Shown here one piece after another: positions 42,510-51,922 of a DNA stretch of 64,000 nucleotides. How positions within the stretch are numbered: position 1 is the first letter of the stretch; every line of letters begins with the position of its first letter. The DNA is from Ralstonia pickettii. Its GTDB lineage: Bacteria > Pseudomonadota > Gammaproteobacteria > Burkholderiales > Burkholderiaceae. Position numbers and translations under genes: made by a program. The notes under the pieces are model-generated. The model saw only the letters and a list, made by a program, of their open reading frames with translations. It had not been told where the DNA came from and did no database searches. The stretch spans positions 62,001 to 126,000 of the forward strand of contig NZ_MCGB01000097.1 of NCBI RefSeq assembly GCF_001699815.1, given 5' to 3'.

Positions 42510-44815
42510 CCCTGTCTGGCTTTCGCGGCATCCTGGATGGGATGCACCGCGACAGTGTGACGGTCGACCTGCGCGAGCTGCCGACCGGACTGATCGCCGT
42601 GATGGGCCCTAACGGTGCCGGCAAAACGACGATCATGGACAACCTGCATCCGTATCCGCTGATGCCTAGCCATGCATCGAAGATGTCGGCCGATGCGTTT
42701 TCGTACTGGGACCACCTCACGGGTACCCGGGCCGAAAAGGATTTGGAATGGGAGCACGATGGCCAGCAATACCGGTCACAGTTCGCGTTTCGTAATTCTG
42801 GCAAGACGCGCAAGGCCGAGTACTACCTGTTTGTGCTTGGCTCGGACGGCGTATGGCAACCGGTTCAACTGGCAGACGGATCGCTGTCTGACGGTAAGGC
42901 GGAGACGTACAACCGCTGTGTGGAATCGGTCCTCGGATCATCGGAGGCGTTCTTCACCAGTGTCTTCTCTGCCCAGAACCGACGGCCGATTGCTGGCTAC
43001 CAGACCTCTGAAATCAAGAAGTTGCTTGCTGAGCTGCTTGGTCTGGAGCGGATGCGTGAGCTGTCGGGCAAGGCTATGGACGTGGCGAAGTGCCTCGGCC
43101 GTGCTTTGGATGTCGTTCAGCACAACATCACCAGCCTGGTTGGTCGGCGCGATCGTGTTGCACGACTCTCCTTGGAGATCGAGCAGGCGGAGGCCTCGTT
43201 GGTTGAGACCCGCCAGGCGCGTGATCGTGAGCTGGAGGCCAATGCGCAGATGGTTCAGGAGCGTGCGACGCTTGCAGCCAAGCAGGCGAGCAGCACCGTA
43301 GCAGAAGCGCGCATGCGTGAGCTTGGCCAACAGAAGGTGGCCCAGGAAGCAAGGCGCCGAACGCTTGACAACGACGAACGGGCTGCCGTGCAACGTACCG
43401 AGGCGCAAGCCAAGGAACTGGGGGCCGTCATTTCAAGCCGCCGCGCAATCCTGGCCAGCAGCACCGCCATCCTGGCGGCCGCAACCTCGCGTGATGCTTT
43501 GCAATTGACCGTCACGCAGCGACAGTCGGAGGCAATTCGGCTGCAAGAGGGGATTGCTCAGCTCGAAAAGGTTGTGCCTGACCAATCGCGCATCATCGGC
43601 GAATTGCAAAACATGGCCGGTCAAGGTGAATCGAAGGCTGTCCTTGAAAAGTCGCTGAAGGGCCAGGCCGACGTCATTGAGTCTGTTCCGTGCCGGGACA
43701 ATCCGATGCACTCGACGTGCCCATTGCTGGCTCAGGCGCGCAGGGCGAGCACGGATCTCACGGAAGTGCGGATCTCGTTGGCAGAGCTTCGAACCGGCTA
43801 CCGGGACAAGCTCAAGCTCAAGACGGCGCTCGATGAGCAGCTCGCGCCGTTGGCGGGCCAACGTGCTTCACTTCGAGCACTGCAGGGGCAGGTGGCGGCC
43901 GACCAACGGGAGTTGCAACGGCTGACCGAACTTGCTGCGCAGAAGCCATTGCTTGACGACGCCCAAGAGGCGCTGGCGAAGGCCGAGCGTGATCTGGTCG
44001 AGCTGAACGCCGAAGCTGCCGCCCGAAAGGAGCGATACCAGCGCGACGTTGTTGCGACGGACGATCAGTTGGCCACGATCAACCGGGAGGTTACGTCACT
44101 GCAAAGTGCCGACGTTACCGGAAAGATCGCGGACTTTGATCGTCAGGTTGCCAGCTCGCGCGAGCGCATTGCCCAGTTCGAAGGCCGGATTGAAGCACTG
44201 ATCCGGACTCAGACTGCGCTCAGCACCGAGCGGCAGGGCCTCCTGGTTGATCTGGAGGCACTACCCGTTGTGCAGCGTAAGGCAGAGCGGATCTCCGACG
44301 AGATTTCGTCGTGGAAGCTGCTCGGCAAGGCCTTGGGCAATGACGGTGTGATTGCGCTGTCGATCGACGATGCAGGCCCTGAAATCACGAAGAAGGTCAA
44401 CGACCTGCTCCTGGCGTGCTATGGACCCCGATTCACAATCGGTATCCACACGCAAACGGAGCTGGCCAACGGCGATAAGCGTGAGGGGTTTGAGATTCGT
44501 GTCCACGACGCTCAGGCTGACAGCGAGAAGGAGTTCGCGGTCATGTCCGGCGGGCAGAAGGTGTGGATCAACGAATGCCTGACGCGTGGTATTGCGCTAT
44601 ATCGCGCGCAGGGCGCCGGCACCGCCTTCCAGACGTTGTTCACGGACGAGGCGGATGGCCCGCTTGATCCGGAGCGCAAGCGCGAGTTCATGAAAATGAA
44701 GCGCGAGGTGTTGCGCCAGGGAGGGTATGAGCGGGAGTTCTTCATCTCGCAAACACCCGATCTGGTCGACGAGGCCGATGCTGTCATCGATGTGGTCGCA
44801 CTGGCCACTCAGTAG
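42491..44815 (+). CDS. Rad50/SbcC-like SMC-family ATPase
   Basis: 774 aa. Walker A GPNGAGKTT (40-48) follows an N-terminal FRGILDG strand. A long coiled coil is interrupted near residue 400 by PCRDNPMHSTCPLL, which may be a variant zinc hook (CxxxxxxxxC instead of CxxC). The ABC signature MSGGQKV is near 684 and Walker B LFTDEADGP near 717. The H-loop position reads FISQTPD, with Gln instead of His. It is shorter than SbcC (~1050). Probable partner of the Mre11-like protein in DNA-end processing. Confidence 0.82.
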   Translation: MRPLKLTLSGFRGILDGMHRDSVTVDLRELPTGLIAVMGPNGAGKTTIMDNLHPYPLMPSHASKMSADAFSYWDHLTGTRAEKDLEWEHDGQQYRSQFAFRNSGKTRKAEYYLFVLGSDGVWQPVQLADGSLSDGKAETYNRCVESVLGSSEAFFTSVFSAQNRRPIAGYQTSEIKKLLAELLGLERMRELSGKAMDVAKCLGRALDVVQHNITSLVGRRDRVARLSLEIEQAEASLVETRQARDRELEANAQMVQERATLAAKQASSTVAEARMRELGQQKVAQEARRRTLDNDERAAVQRTEAQAKELGAVISSRRAILASSTAILAAATSRDALQLTVTQRQSEAIRLQEGIAQLEKVVPDQSRIIGELQNMAGQGESKAVLEKSLKGQADVIESVPCRDNPMHSTCPLLAQARRASTDLTEVRISLAELRTGYRDKLKLKTALDEQLAPLAGQRASLRALQGQVAADQRELQRLTELAAQKPLLDDAQEALAKAERDLVELNAEAAARKERYQRDVVATDDQLATINREVTSLQSADVTGKIADFDRQVASSRERIAQFEGRIEALIRTQTALSTERQGLLVDLEALPVVQRKAERISDEISSWKLLGKALGNDGVIALSIDDAGPEITKKVNDLLLACYGPRFTIGIHTQTELANGDKREGFEIRVHDAQADSEKEFAVMSGGQKVWINECLTRGIALYRAQGAGTAFQTLFTDEADGPLDPERKREFMKMKREVLRQGGYEREFFISQTPDLVDEADAVIDVVALATQ

Positions 44816-44831
44816 GTTCCACCAACCATAT

Positions 44832-44868
44832 TGGTCCGCTCTCACCAGAGGCGGACCATTTTTTTTTT
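44832..44868 (+). terminator. Rho-independent terminator
   Basis: TGGTCCGC / GCGGACCA stem and ten T, directly after the Rad50-like gene. Confidence 0.85.
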
Positions 44869-44907
44869 GAGATATCGAAATGACTACGATTCAAATCTCA
44901 GCCGTCG

Positions 44908-45153
44908 ATGCTGAACGGCTTCTCCCACAGAAAAAAAGAAGTGCACACGTTCATTCGCAGTCTGGGCTGGATGGGGGCAGACGTGACGCGCGAGAAGGCG
45001 CTCGCAGCCTTCAAGGCCTCGGTCCGCGTTGATCTGTCGGATGAAGCGGACATGTTTGATCACCAACTGGTCGTCGCGATGGATGGCCTGCGCACGTTCG
45101 TCGAAACCGATCAGCAGGCGCTGGCCACGTTGTTTCCGCAGTTTGCGGGGTAA
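44908..45153 (+). CDS. Hypothetical protein, probably frameshifted at 5' end and cut at 3' end
   Basis: The 81-codon frame is protein-like from KEVHTFIRSLGWMG onward, but its first codons are not. An ATG at 44880 opens another frame (MTTIQISAVDAERLLPQK) that runs into a stretch of seven A at 44931-44937. Removing one A fuses both into a single protein. The stop codon TAA lies in GGGGTAA, the likely outer end of the transposon, so the natural 3' end may be missing. Confidence 0.5.
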   Translation: MLNGFSHRKKEVHTFIRSLGWMGADVTREKALAAFKASVRVDLSDEADMFDHQLVVAMDGLRTFVETDQQALATLFPQFAG

Positions 45154-45185
45154 TTGTCCTTTTCGTGCATTTTCTTACGGTTTCC
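45148..45185 (+). repeat. Candidate left terminal inverted repeat of Tn3-family transposon
   Basis: GGGG followed by an A/T-rich 34-base stretch with TTTTCGTGCATTTTCTTACGG, the layout of Tn3-family ends (GGGG start, about 38 bp). The matching right end is not in the window, so this is tentative. Confidence 0.4.
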
Positions 45186-45310
45186 CCGCAGAGCCTTTAT
45201 TCATAAGGGCCCCAGGTCTCTGCCGACAATTGTCTGCTGCCCTCCAGTGACTTCGGGAGTACGATATTCGCCCGCGATTTCGGATCGCGCCACCTTGACG
45301 GGGGCACAAG

Positions 45311-48244
45311 ATGCCGGGCTTGGAATTTCGCTATGTGGGAAGAGACTCCCTACCCACGCGTCTGCCGGAGTTCGACGTCGAGCATTACTTCGCGTTGACC
45401 GCTAGCGATGTCGCCGCGATCAACCAGAAGTTCCGACGCGCCAGCCGCCCTGGAGTCGCCATTCAGTTGGTCTTTCTGCGCGCCAGCGGCCGTACGCTGG
45501 ACCAACTCAACACACTCCCCCGTCAGTTGCTGCGCTATATCGGCGAAAAACTCGCCGTCGAGACACCAACGATCGCCTCGCTGCGCACCATTTACCAGCG
45601 ATACCCGACGCTGTATGAGCATCAGGTCTGGGCCCTCCAATATCTGGGCCTGACACGCCTCGATGACGAGCAATGGGCCGGACTCGAAGCCTGGATGCGT
45701 CAGGACGCCGCCGAATCGCTGACCGTTGAGGAACTGCTTCAGCACGCGCACTACTGGTTGTACGAACGGCGCATTCTGATCCCGTCGACGCGTGCGCTGC
45801 AGGATCTGGCCCGCTCCATCTGGGCGGGCATCGAGCGGGATCTGCTGGCCATGATCGACGTGGTGGTCTCGCGCGAGCAGATCCTGCGGGCCGAGGCTGC
45901 GGTGTTTGCCCAGCACGCCACATCGGGCACGACGGTGCTGGAATGGCTCAAGACCCCACCCGCGCGCCACAGCCCGTCAACGATGACCGAGATGCTGGCC
46001 AAGATCAGCTTCTTGAAGGACCTCGGCGCGCATACCTGGACATTTGACGCGGTCCCCATCGAGAAACAGCGGGCCTACGGCCAACGTATCCAGGCCCGCC
46101 GTCCCGCCAAAATCCGCGAACTCAAAGCGTCGACGCGCACGCTCGAACTGGTGTTCTTCCTGCGTGTCACCTTGCTGGAGTTGACTGACGCCATGGTGTA
46201 CCAAAGCGGGCGCCGTATCTCAGACCTGGTCCGGCAGGCGTACAACAAGACCACGACGAAGCAAGCCCGCTCGGCGATCGAATACCGGCAGCAACTGGTG
46301 GAGATCAAGGCCCTGGTGGACGATACCCGCCGCTCGGCCGAGGACCGACTGGCCGACATCGGCAAGCTGCTTAAGGGTCTGTCCAGTCGGCCGCCGGCAA
46401 GTCACGCCGCAAGCGTGCGCGAAACCCTTACCGAAGACCACCACCGACTCCGCAACCTCCTGACACCCTTGCGGGCGTTGGAATTCGCCAGTCACGGTAA
46501 CGATCCTGCCATGCGCCAACTCGATCTCGTTGGCGGTTTGCACGATCGGGGCATGACGGAGTTGCCGCCAGACTGCAATGTGCCAGTGAGCGCCAGTTGG
46601 CGCGACCTGGTCGACGGTGAGGACCGCCAGCGCGCGCTGCGTGCCTTGGAGGCCTCTGCTGTAATGAGTTTGCGCAAGGGGCTGCGCCGCGGCACGGTGT
46701 GGATCAACCATAGCCTGTCGTTTCGAGAACGAGACCAGTTGCTGATTCCGCCGGCACAGTGGGAGGTCGACCGCGACCGGCATCTGTCTTCGCTCGGCCT
46801 GCCAAGCCAAGCGAGGCTCTATCTTGATCGCCTGACCGAGCATTTGAAGGCGGGTCTCGCTGCGCTGGACGAGGCCCGTGAGGCTGGCCACTTTACGATC
46901 GACGCGGACGGCATCCTGCATTTGTCGCCATTGGAAGCGCAGACCACGGATACCACGCCTCAACGCACCCGAGATCTGCTGTTCAAGGACATCGGCAGCG
47001 CACAGTTTGCCGACATGATTCTGGAGATGGATGCGCGCACCAATTTCAGTGAAGTGCTGTTGGCGCGCAAGGCGCGGGATGCCCACGAACTCGTCTCCCT
47101 TTATGCAGCCCTGATCGCGCACGGCACCGAACTGGATGCCAAGGGCGTCGCGGCGATGATCCCGCAGTTGGACCTCGCGCACGTCTCCACCGCGATGCGC
47201 TCCCTGGAAATGCCCGGCCGGCTGCGCCGCGCCAACGAACGTGTGGTGGAGTTCCAGCGCACGCACCCGATCACCGATCTATGGGGCACCGGCCAACTCG
47301 CCTCCAGCGACTCCATGAGCCTGGACACGTCCCCACATCTGTTCTACGCGCGCGCTGATCCCCGCCGACGCACGCACGCCGCTGGCGTCTATACGCACGT
47401 GCTGGATCAGCATGGGATCGTCTACAACCAGCCGATGGTGCTCAACGAGCGCCAAACTGGCGCGGCGATCGAAGGCGTCATGCGTCACAACGAAACCCGC
47501 GCTGACGGTGGGCTGCTGCGGCTCGCCGTCGACACCCATGGCTACACGAACGTGGGGATGGCGGTGGCCAAGCTACTTGGCTTTGACCTCTGTCCCTGGC
47601 TGCGCAACCTGTCGGAGCGCAAGCTGTACCTGCCGCGTGCCCTGTCGGTGACGGAGGGATTGTCGGCTGCCGTGTCGCACGAGGTCTCCCTCAAGGCGAT
47701 CCGCGACGGCTGGGATGGCTTGCTACGCCTGGTGGCGTCCATTCACGCGGGGCGCGTGAGCGCGATCGTTGCGCTGCAACGCTTCGGCAGTGCTGCCCAG
47801 GGTGACCCGATCCACCGGGCAGCGGATCACCTGGGCAAGCTGCTGCGCACGCTGTTCCTATGCGACTTTTTCAGCAACATCGAGTTTCGTCGCGAGTTGC
47901 GCACGCTCCTCAATCGGGGTGAATCCGTGCACCATCTCCAGCGGGCGATTTATATGAGTAAGGTCCAACACGAGCGCGGTCGCCGCCAGGACGAGATGAT
48001 CGCGATTTCCGGGGCGCTCTCGCTGCTGACCAATCTGGTGATTGCCTGGAATACCGAGCGGATGCAAACGACGGTGGATACGTGGCAGCGCAAGGGGCAA
48101 CGGATCGACGATGACTGGCTGCGCCGCATGGGGCCGGCACACTTCGCCCATGTGAATTTCCGGGGCGTTTTGAGCTTCAAGATCCACCAATTTCAGGATG
48201 CCCTGTTGGAGGCGGCACCTCGCCGGCGTGCGAGCCAAGCATGA
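45311..48244 (+). CDS. tnpA: Tn3-family transposase
   Basis: Full-length 977-residue transposase. The N-terminal DNA-binding region is followed by the conserved C-terminal DDE domain: SSDSMSLD (first Asp), VDTHGYTNVGMA (second Asp), and the RRQDEMIAISGALSLLTN segment with the Glu. LFYARADP and RTLFLCDFF segments are typical of the family. It carries out replicative transposition at the terminal repeats. It reads away from the candidate left end and appears intact. Confidence 0.95.
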   Translation: MPGLEFRYVGRDSLPTRLPEFDVEHYFALTASDVAAINQKFRRASRPGVAIQLVFLRASGRTLDQLNTLPRQLLRYIGEKLAVETPTIASLRTIYQRYPTLYEHQVWALQYLGLTRLDDEQWAGLEAWMRQDAAESLTVEELLQHAHYWLYERRILIPSTRALQDLARSIWAGIERDLLAMIDVVVSREQILRAEAAVFAQHATSGTTVLEWLKTPPARHSPSTMTEMLAKISFLKDLGAHTWTFDAVPIEKQRAYGQRIQARRPAKIRELKASTRTLELVFFLRVTLLELTDAMVYQSGRRISDLVRQAYNKTTTKQARSAIEYRQQLVEIKALVDDTRRSAEDRLADIGKLLKGLSSRPPASHAASVRETLTEDHHRLRNLLTPLRALEFASHGNDPAMRQLDLVGGLHDRGMTELPPDCNVPVSASWRDLVDGEDRQRALRALEASAVMSLRKGLRRGTVWINHSLSFRERDQLLIPPAQWEVDRDRHLSSLGLPSQARLYLDRLTEHLKAGLAALDEAREAGHFTIDADGILHLSPLEAQTTDTTPQRTRDLLFKDIGSAQFADMILEMDARTNFSEVLLARKARDAHELVSLYAALIAHGTELDAKGVAAMIPQLDLAHVSTAMRSLEMPGRLRRANERVVEFQRTHPITDLWGTGQLASSDSMSLDTSPHLFYARADPRRRTHAAGVYTHVLDQHGIVYNQPMVLNERQTGAAIEGVMRHNETRADGGLLRLAVDTHGYTNVGMAVAKLLGFDLCPWLRNLSERKLYLPRALSVTEGLSAAVSHEVSLKAIRDGWDGLLRLVASIHAGRVSAIVALQRFGSAAQGDPIHRAADHLGKLLRTLFLCDFFSNIEFRRELRTLLNRGESVHHLQRAIYMSKVQHERGRRQDEMIAISGALSLLTNLVIAWNTERMQTTVDTWQRKGQRIDDDWLRRMGPAHFAHVNFRGVLSFKIHQFQDALLEAAPRRRASQA

Positions 48245-48343
48245 AGTCCTGCTTGGCACGGGTCGGCCGCAATCGCGTTTATTAGAGGTTCATGCAAGGT
48301 TACTGCGTCAAAGCAATGGCAGAGGTCCGCCAGACCGGACCTG

Positions 48344-49306
48344 TCAGACTGCAATGCCCGGCCGGGGTGCGACCGACAGCGCTGTTTCGATCCGATGCTG
48401 GGCAAATGGGTCGGCCGCGTCGATATAGCGCATGGCCGAGCGTACGTCCTTCCAGCCGACGTATTCCATCAGCATCTTGAGATCCCACTGGTTCGAGTTC
48501 GCCCAGGTTGCAAAGCCCCGTCGTAGTGAGTGGCTGCTGTAGCGGTCCGATTGCGGCAGTCCTGCGCGATGGAGCAGCGCGCGCAACAAAGGCACGATGC
48601 TGCTGGCCTGCAGTCCATCGGCTGCGATTCGGCTCCAGCGGTCAATCCTGCGGAACGCGGGGCCCTCGGTCAGGCCGGACGCCGCCAACCAGGCCTCGTA
48701 GGCGGCGACTGGGCACAAGCGCGACAACGCGGGCGCCTTGTGGGTCGTACCGACATGGTTGCGGTCCGTCTTGGTGCGCGGCAGGAAAATCGTCATGCCC
48801 CGGCCGGGCTCCACCGTGATGTGCTCGATCTGCAGCCGACTCAGTTCGTCCGACCGGAAGCCCCGCCAGAAGCCGATCAGCACCAGCGCCTTGTTGCGGG
48901 TATGCACCTGGAGTTGATGGGCGTTGCCCTCAGACGAGGCGGTCGCGATCTGCGCATCCAGCGAGGCAACCAGTTGCTCCAACTGGGCGAGCTGCAATGG
49001 CTTGGCGCGCCGCTCCTGCGCGGGGTGCAGTGCCTGGATGCCCTTGAGCACCTTGCGGACGTGCGGTGCTCGCGTGGGGTCGGGAAAGCCCTGCGAAACG
49101 TGCCACTGCGCGATCGCAGCCAACCGTTGGCGCAGCGTGTTGATGGAAAGCGTCTGTGCGTGCTCAGCCAGATAGCGTGCAACGCTGTCGGCGCTGGCCG
49201 GCAGGAAGCCACCCCACTCTTGCTCGAAATGACGGATGGCGGACTGATAGCTGCGCCGTGTGTGATCGCGGGTCGCTGCCTGCAGATACCTGTCGATATC
49301 CGCCAT
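48344..49306 (-). CDS. Tyrosine recombinase (TnpI/TnpS-type resolvase or integrase)
   Basis: 320 aa. The N-terminal SAM-like core-binding domain (~1-100) is followed by the catalytic domain with R in GFWRGFRSDEL, HSLRRGF (H-x-x-R), VGWKDVR and the nucleophile Tyr in MRYID. It is convergent with the transposase, 100 bp apart. Some Tn3-family elements use a tyrosine recombinase to resolve cointegrates, which is the most likely role. Confidence 0.88.
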   Translation of the reverse strand: MADIDRYLQAATRDHTRRSYQSAIRHFEQEWGGFLPASADSVARYLAEHAQTLSINTLRQRLAAIAQWHVSQGFPDPTRAPHVRKVLKGIQALHPAQERRAKPLQLAQLEQLVASLDAQIATASSEGNAHQLQVHTRNKALVLIGFWRGFRSDELSRLQIEHITVEPGRGMTIFLPRTKTDRNHVGTTHKAPALSRLCPVAAYEAWLAASGLTEGPAFRRIDRWSRIAADGLQASSIVPLLRALLHRAGLPQSDRYSSHSLRRGFATWANSNQWDLKMLMEYVGWKDVRSAMRYIDAADPFAQHRIETALSVAPRPGIAV

Positions 49307-49330
49307 TGAACTCTCAAATCAAGGTAGCGA

Positions 49331-51259
49331 CTACGCTTTGCTCGATGCCTTCTGCGATCGGAGGTTATACGCGAAGCTGAGCACAATGATCAGCAAGATC
49401 GCCACCTGTGCGATCACCGTCTGCATGGACGGGTAAATCCCCAGCACGTCAATACGCGGCATCGAAATCGGCGTGATGTGCAGAAAACCAACCTTCTGCA
49501 ACGCCGCAACGCCCTTGCCGATCAGCACCACTGCCAGGACCGCGACCAGAGCCGAGCTGAAGGCAAAGAACTGGCGGATCGGCAGGCGCGCCGAGGAGCG
49601 CAGCAGCACGACGGCGATGATCGCCAGGATCGCAATCCCGGAGCCCAAGCCGGCCAGCAGGTAGATGCCGTTCCCTTCGCTCCACAGCGCGGCGTAGAAC
49701 AGCACGGTCTCGAACACCTCGCGGTACACCGTCACGAATGACAGCACGAACAGCATGATCGCCGAGCGCTTGTTCAGCGCGGAGGACAGCTTCTGCTTCA
49801 CATAGGCCTGCCAGCGACCGGCCAGGCTCTTCTGGTGCATCCACATGCCCACGCCGAGCAGGACCACGGCCGCAAAGATTGCCGAGAAGCCTTCGGTCAT
49901 CTCGCGGCTGGCACCGCTCAAATCCACCAGGTAGGTAGCGACGGCCCACGTCAGTCCACCGGCGGCCAGCGCAACAATCCAGCCGGCATGGACGTATGGC
50001 AGCACGTCGGTGCGTTCGGCCTTCTTCAGGAAGGCCATCATGGCGACCACGACAAGCAGTGCCTCCAGGCCCTCGCGCAGCAGGATCGTCAAGGCGCCCA
50101 GGAACGTCGACAGCGGGTCGTTGGTGCCACCCAGTGCATCCTGGGCTTCAGTCAGCATCGTCTGCAGATGCTGCGCGATGTCCCGTACCTGCTCGGCCTG
50201 ACCGGTAGTGATCGCGTTGCGATACAGGCCCATCATTTTTTCGATGTCCTGGAACAGCGACTGGTTCTTGGCGGCCAGGGCCGGTTCGACCGGCTCGAAG
50301 CCGTCGAGGTAGGCGGAGAGCGCCAGGCGCGAGGCAGTCGCTTTGTCGCCCTGGTCGAAGGCGGCTACGCTCTCTTTGAGCTTGTCCTTGGCGATTGCGA
50401 GACTGTCTGCGTTGGAGGCGTTCAGCACATCCGGCGCGCTTCTCAAATAGGCGGTCAATTGCCGCGCGGCATCCGGGCTGATCGTCTTGGCCAGCAACGC
50501 TTCTGGCGTCTGGCTGAGCTTGGCGAGCGTCGGCACCGCGCTATGCAGCTCCGGGCGGGATGCCCACAATTTGGCGCCGGCTTGCCGGTCCGCATCGGAA
50601 TAGGACAAGGTCGACGCAAAATAGGCCAGTGCCCAGCGATCATCGTCAGTGAGCTGCGCGAAGCTCGGCATCGAGGTGCCCTCGACACCGCGCGTGATGA
50701 TCTGCTGGAGGGCGAAGACGCTGCGCTCCTGGGCGCGCTGATGATCGGCCAGGGCTATGGGGGGCGGGCTCAGCTTGGCGGCCAGCGGACCATCGGCGTG
50801 TCCGGTGTTGCCATGGCAGGACGCGCACTGGCTTTGATACAGCGTAGCTCCATGCTTCAGGTCGGGCACCTTGCTGGGCGCCATCGGCACCGGGTAGGCG
50901 GCCAGCAAGCTGTCCGCGAGCTTATGCGCCTGTTCACCGACGACGGTGGGTGCGGCCTTGTCGGCGATGAGCGTGCGCAACGCGCCAGCATCCTTGAGCA
51001 AGGCTTGCGTCTGTGGCCCCGCCGGCAACTCGGCAATCTGGCGCTGCGCCGCATGCGCAAACTCCTGCATTTCGGCGTACTCATCGGCATTGGCCACCTG
51101 GCCGTCCTTGACGGAGCGACCGTAATCGACCGCCAGATAGTCGAGTAATTGCCAGACCTGCTTGGTCTTGTCTTGAGTGGACAGCGTGTCGGCGTACGCG
51201 CTTGAAACCGATGTCAGCAGGTAGAACAGGATGAGGGTGACGACGCGCTGCAGTTGCAT
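49331..51259 (-). CDS. pbrT: PbrT-type FTR1 permease fused to cytochrome c domain
   Basis: 642 aa. Signal peptide; then a periplasmic part with heme motif CASCH (145-149) and later helical domain. The C-terminal membrane domain has the two FTR1 motifs REGLEALL and YREVFE with about seven helices. FTR1 proteins take up ferric iron; PbrT of Cupriavidus metallidurans is linked to lead uptake in its pbr locus. The gene lies beside pbrR and reads the same way. Confidence 0.85.
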   Translation of the reverse strand: MQLQRVVTLILFYLLTSVSSAYADTLSTQDKTKQVWQLLDYLAVDYGRSVKDGQVANADEYAEMQEFAHAAQRQIAELPAGPQTQALLKDAGALRTLIADKAAPTVVGEQAHKLADSLLAAYPVPMAPSKVPDLKHGATLYQSQCASCHGNTGHADGPLAAKLSPPPIALADHQRAQERSVFALQQIITRGVEGTSMPSFAQLTDDDRWALAYFASTLSYSDADRQAGAKLWASRPELHSAVPTLAKLSQTPEALLAKTISPDAARQLTAYLRSAPDVLNASNADSLAIAKDKLKESVAAFDQGDKATASRLALSAYLDGFEPVEPALAAKNQSLFQDIEKMMGLYRNAITTGQAEQVRDIAQHLQTMLTEAQDALGGTNDPLSTFLGALTILLREGLEALLVVVAMMAFLKKAERTDVLPYVHAGWIVALAAGGLTWAVATYLVDLSGASREMTEGFSAIFAAVVLLGVGMWMHQKSLAGRWQAYVKQKLSSALNKRSAIMLFVLSFVTVYREVFETVLFYAALWSEGNGIYLLAGLGSGIAILAIIAVVLLRSSARLPIRQFFAFSSALVAVLAVVLIGKGVAALQKVGFLHITPISMPRIDVLGIYPSMQTVIAQVAILLIIVLSFAYNLRSQKASSKA

Positions 51260-51295
51260 GAAGAGCCTACCGGCGAAGCGGGAGAAATGGCTTTA

Positions 51296-51316
51296 AATGA
51301 GAATGATTGTAATTCA
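51296..51316 (-). promoter_or_regulatory. Possible Fur-box-like site upstream of pbrT
   Basis: ATGAGAATGATTGTAATTCAT, an A/T-rich partial palindrome similar to Fur boxes, 37 bases before the pbrT start. The permease may also answer to iron. Match judged by eye. Confidence 0.3.
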
Positions 51317-51403
51317 TGTTTCGTGACGCAGATGTCGCGCTGGTCAAAAAACATGCGGCCGAAGGGGTCACATAGCGAACCCGTTCGGCCATTCCCCTTC
51401 GTG

Positions 51404-51835
51404 TCAGCGGTGCGTGCCGTCTCCAGTGCACGTGCCGCTACCTTCGGACAACCCCTGCAGGATTCCGCAAGCTTCTGCAGCTCGCCCGTCGGAACAGGTC
51501 TCGCGCAGCGCGCACAAATGGTGCTTTAACACCCCCAGTGCCTCGATACGCCGCTCGACTTCCTCGATGTGCTTGTCCAGGAGGGTGTTCACCGCGCCGC
51601 AATCCTCGTCCGGTCGCTCGCGGTAGCGCAGGAGTGTCCGCACGTCGTTCAGCGGCATGTCCAATGACCGGCAGTGGAGGATGAACTGCAGCCGCTCAAT
51701 GTGCCGCTCGCTGTACAGCCGGAAGTTGCCCGAGCTGCGGTCCGGCGGCGGCAACAGGCCTTCGCGCTCGTAGTACCGGATGGTTTGAATCGGGCAGGCC
51801 GTGCGCTTGGCGAATTCACCGATCTGAATGTTCAT
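51404..51835 (-). CDS. pbrR: Lead-responsive MerR-family regulator
   Basis: 143 aa. Start is the ATG of MNIQIGEFAKRTACPIQT, which places the helix-turn-helix at the N-terminus. Cysteines sit at 14, 55, 79, 114 and 123, the positions known for PbrR; 79, 114 and 123 are the expected metal ligands. It faces pbrA across the promoter at 51855-51885 and should activate it when Pb(II) binds. Confidence 0.92.
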   Translation of the reverse strand: MNIQIGEFAKRTACPIQTIRYYEREGLLPPPDRSSGNFRLYSERHIERLQFILHCRSLDMPLNDVRTLLRYRERPDEDCGAVNTLLDKHIEEVERRIEALGVLKHHLCALRETCSDGRAAEACGILQGLSEGSGTCTGDGTHR

Positions 51836-51854
51836 GATGTCGGGCCGAAGTCCC

Positions 51855-51885
51855 TTGACTCTATAGTAGCTATAGAGTGTGTACT
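51855..51885 (+). promoter_or_regulatory. MerR-type pbrA promoter with 19-bp spacer
   Basis: -35 TTGACT (51855-51860) and -10 TGTACT (51880-51885) are 19 bp apart, the over-long spacer typical of MerR-controlled promoters. CTCTATAG/CTATAGAG forms the operator dyad in the spacer. Confidence 0.88.
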
Positions 51886-51922
51886 TGAGTCCAATCCATT
51901 TCAAGCGACAAAGGGAGGTGCT

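Noticed and set aside
48245-48343. Recombination (res/irs) site between transposase and tyrosine recombinase
   Set aside because: Only a short GGTCCG/CGGACC stem is seen in 100 bp; no paired core sites could be recognised.
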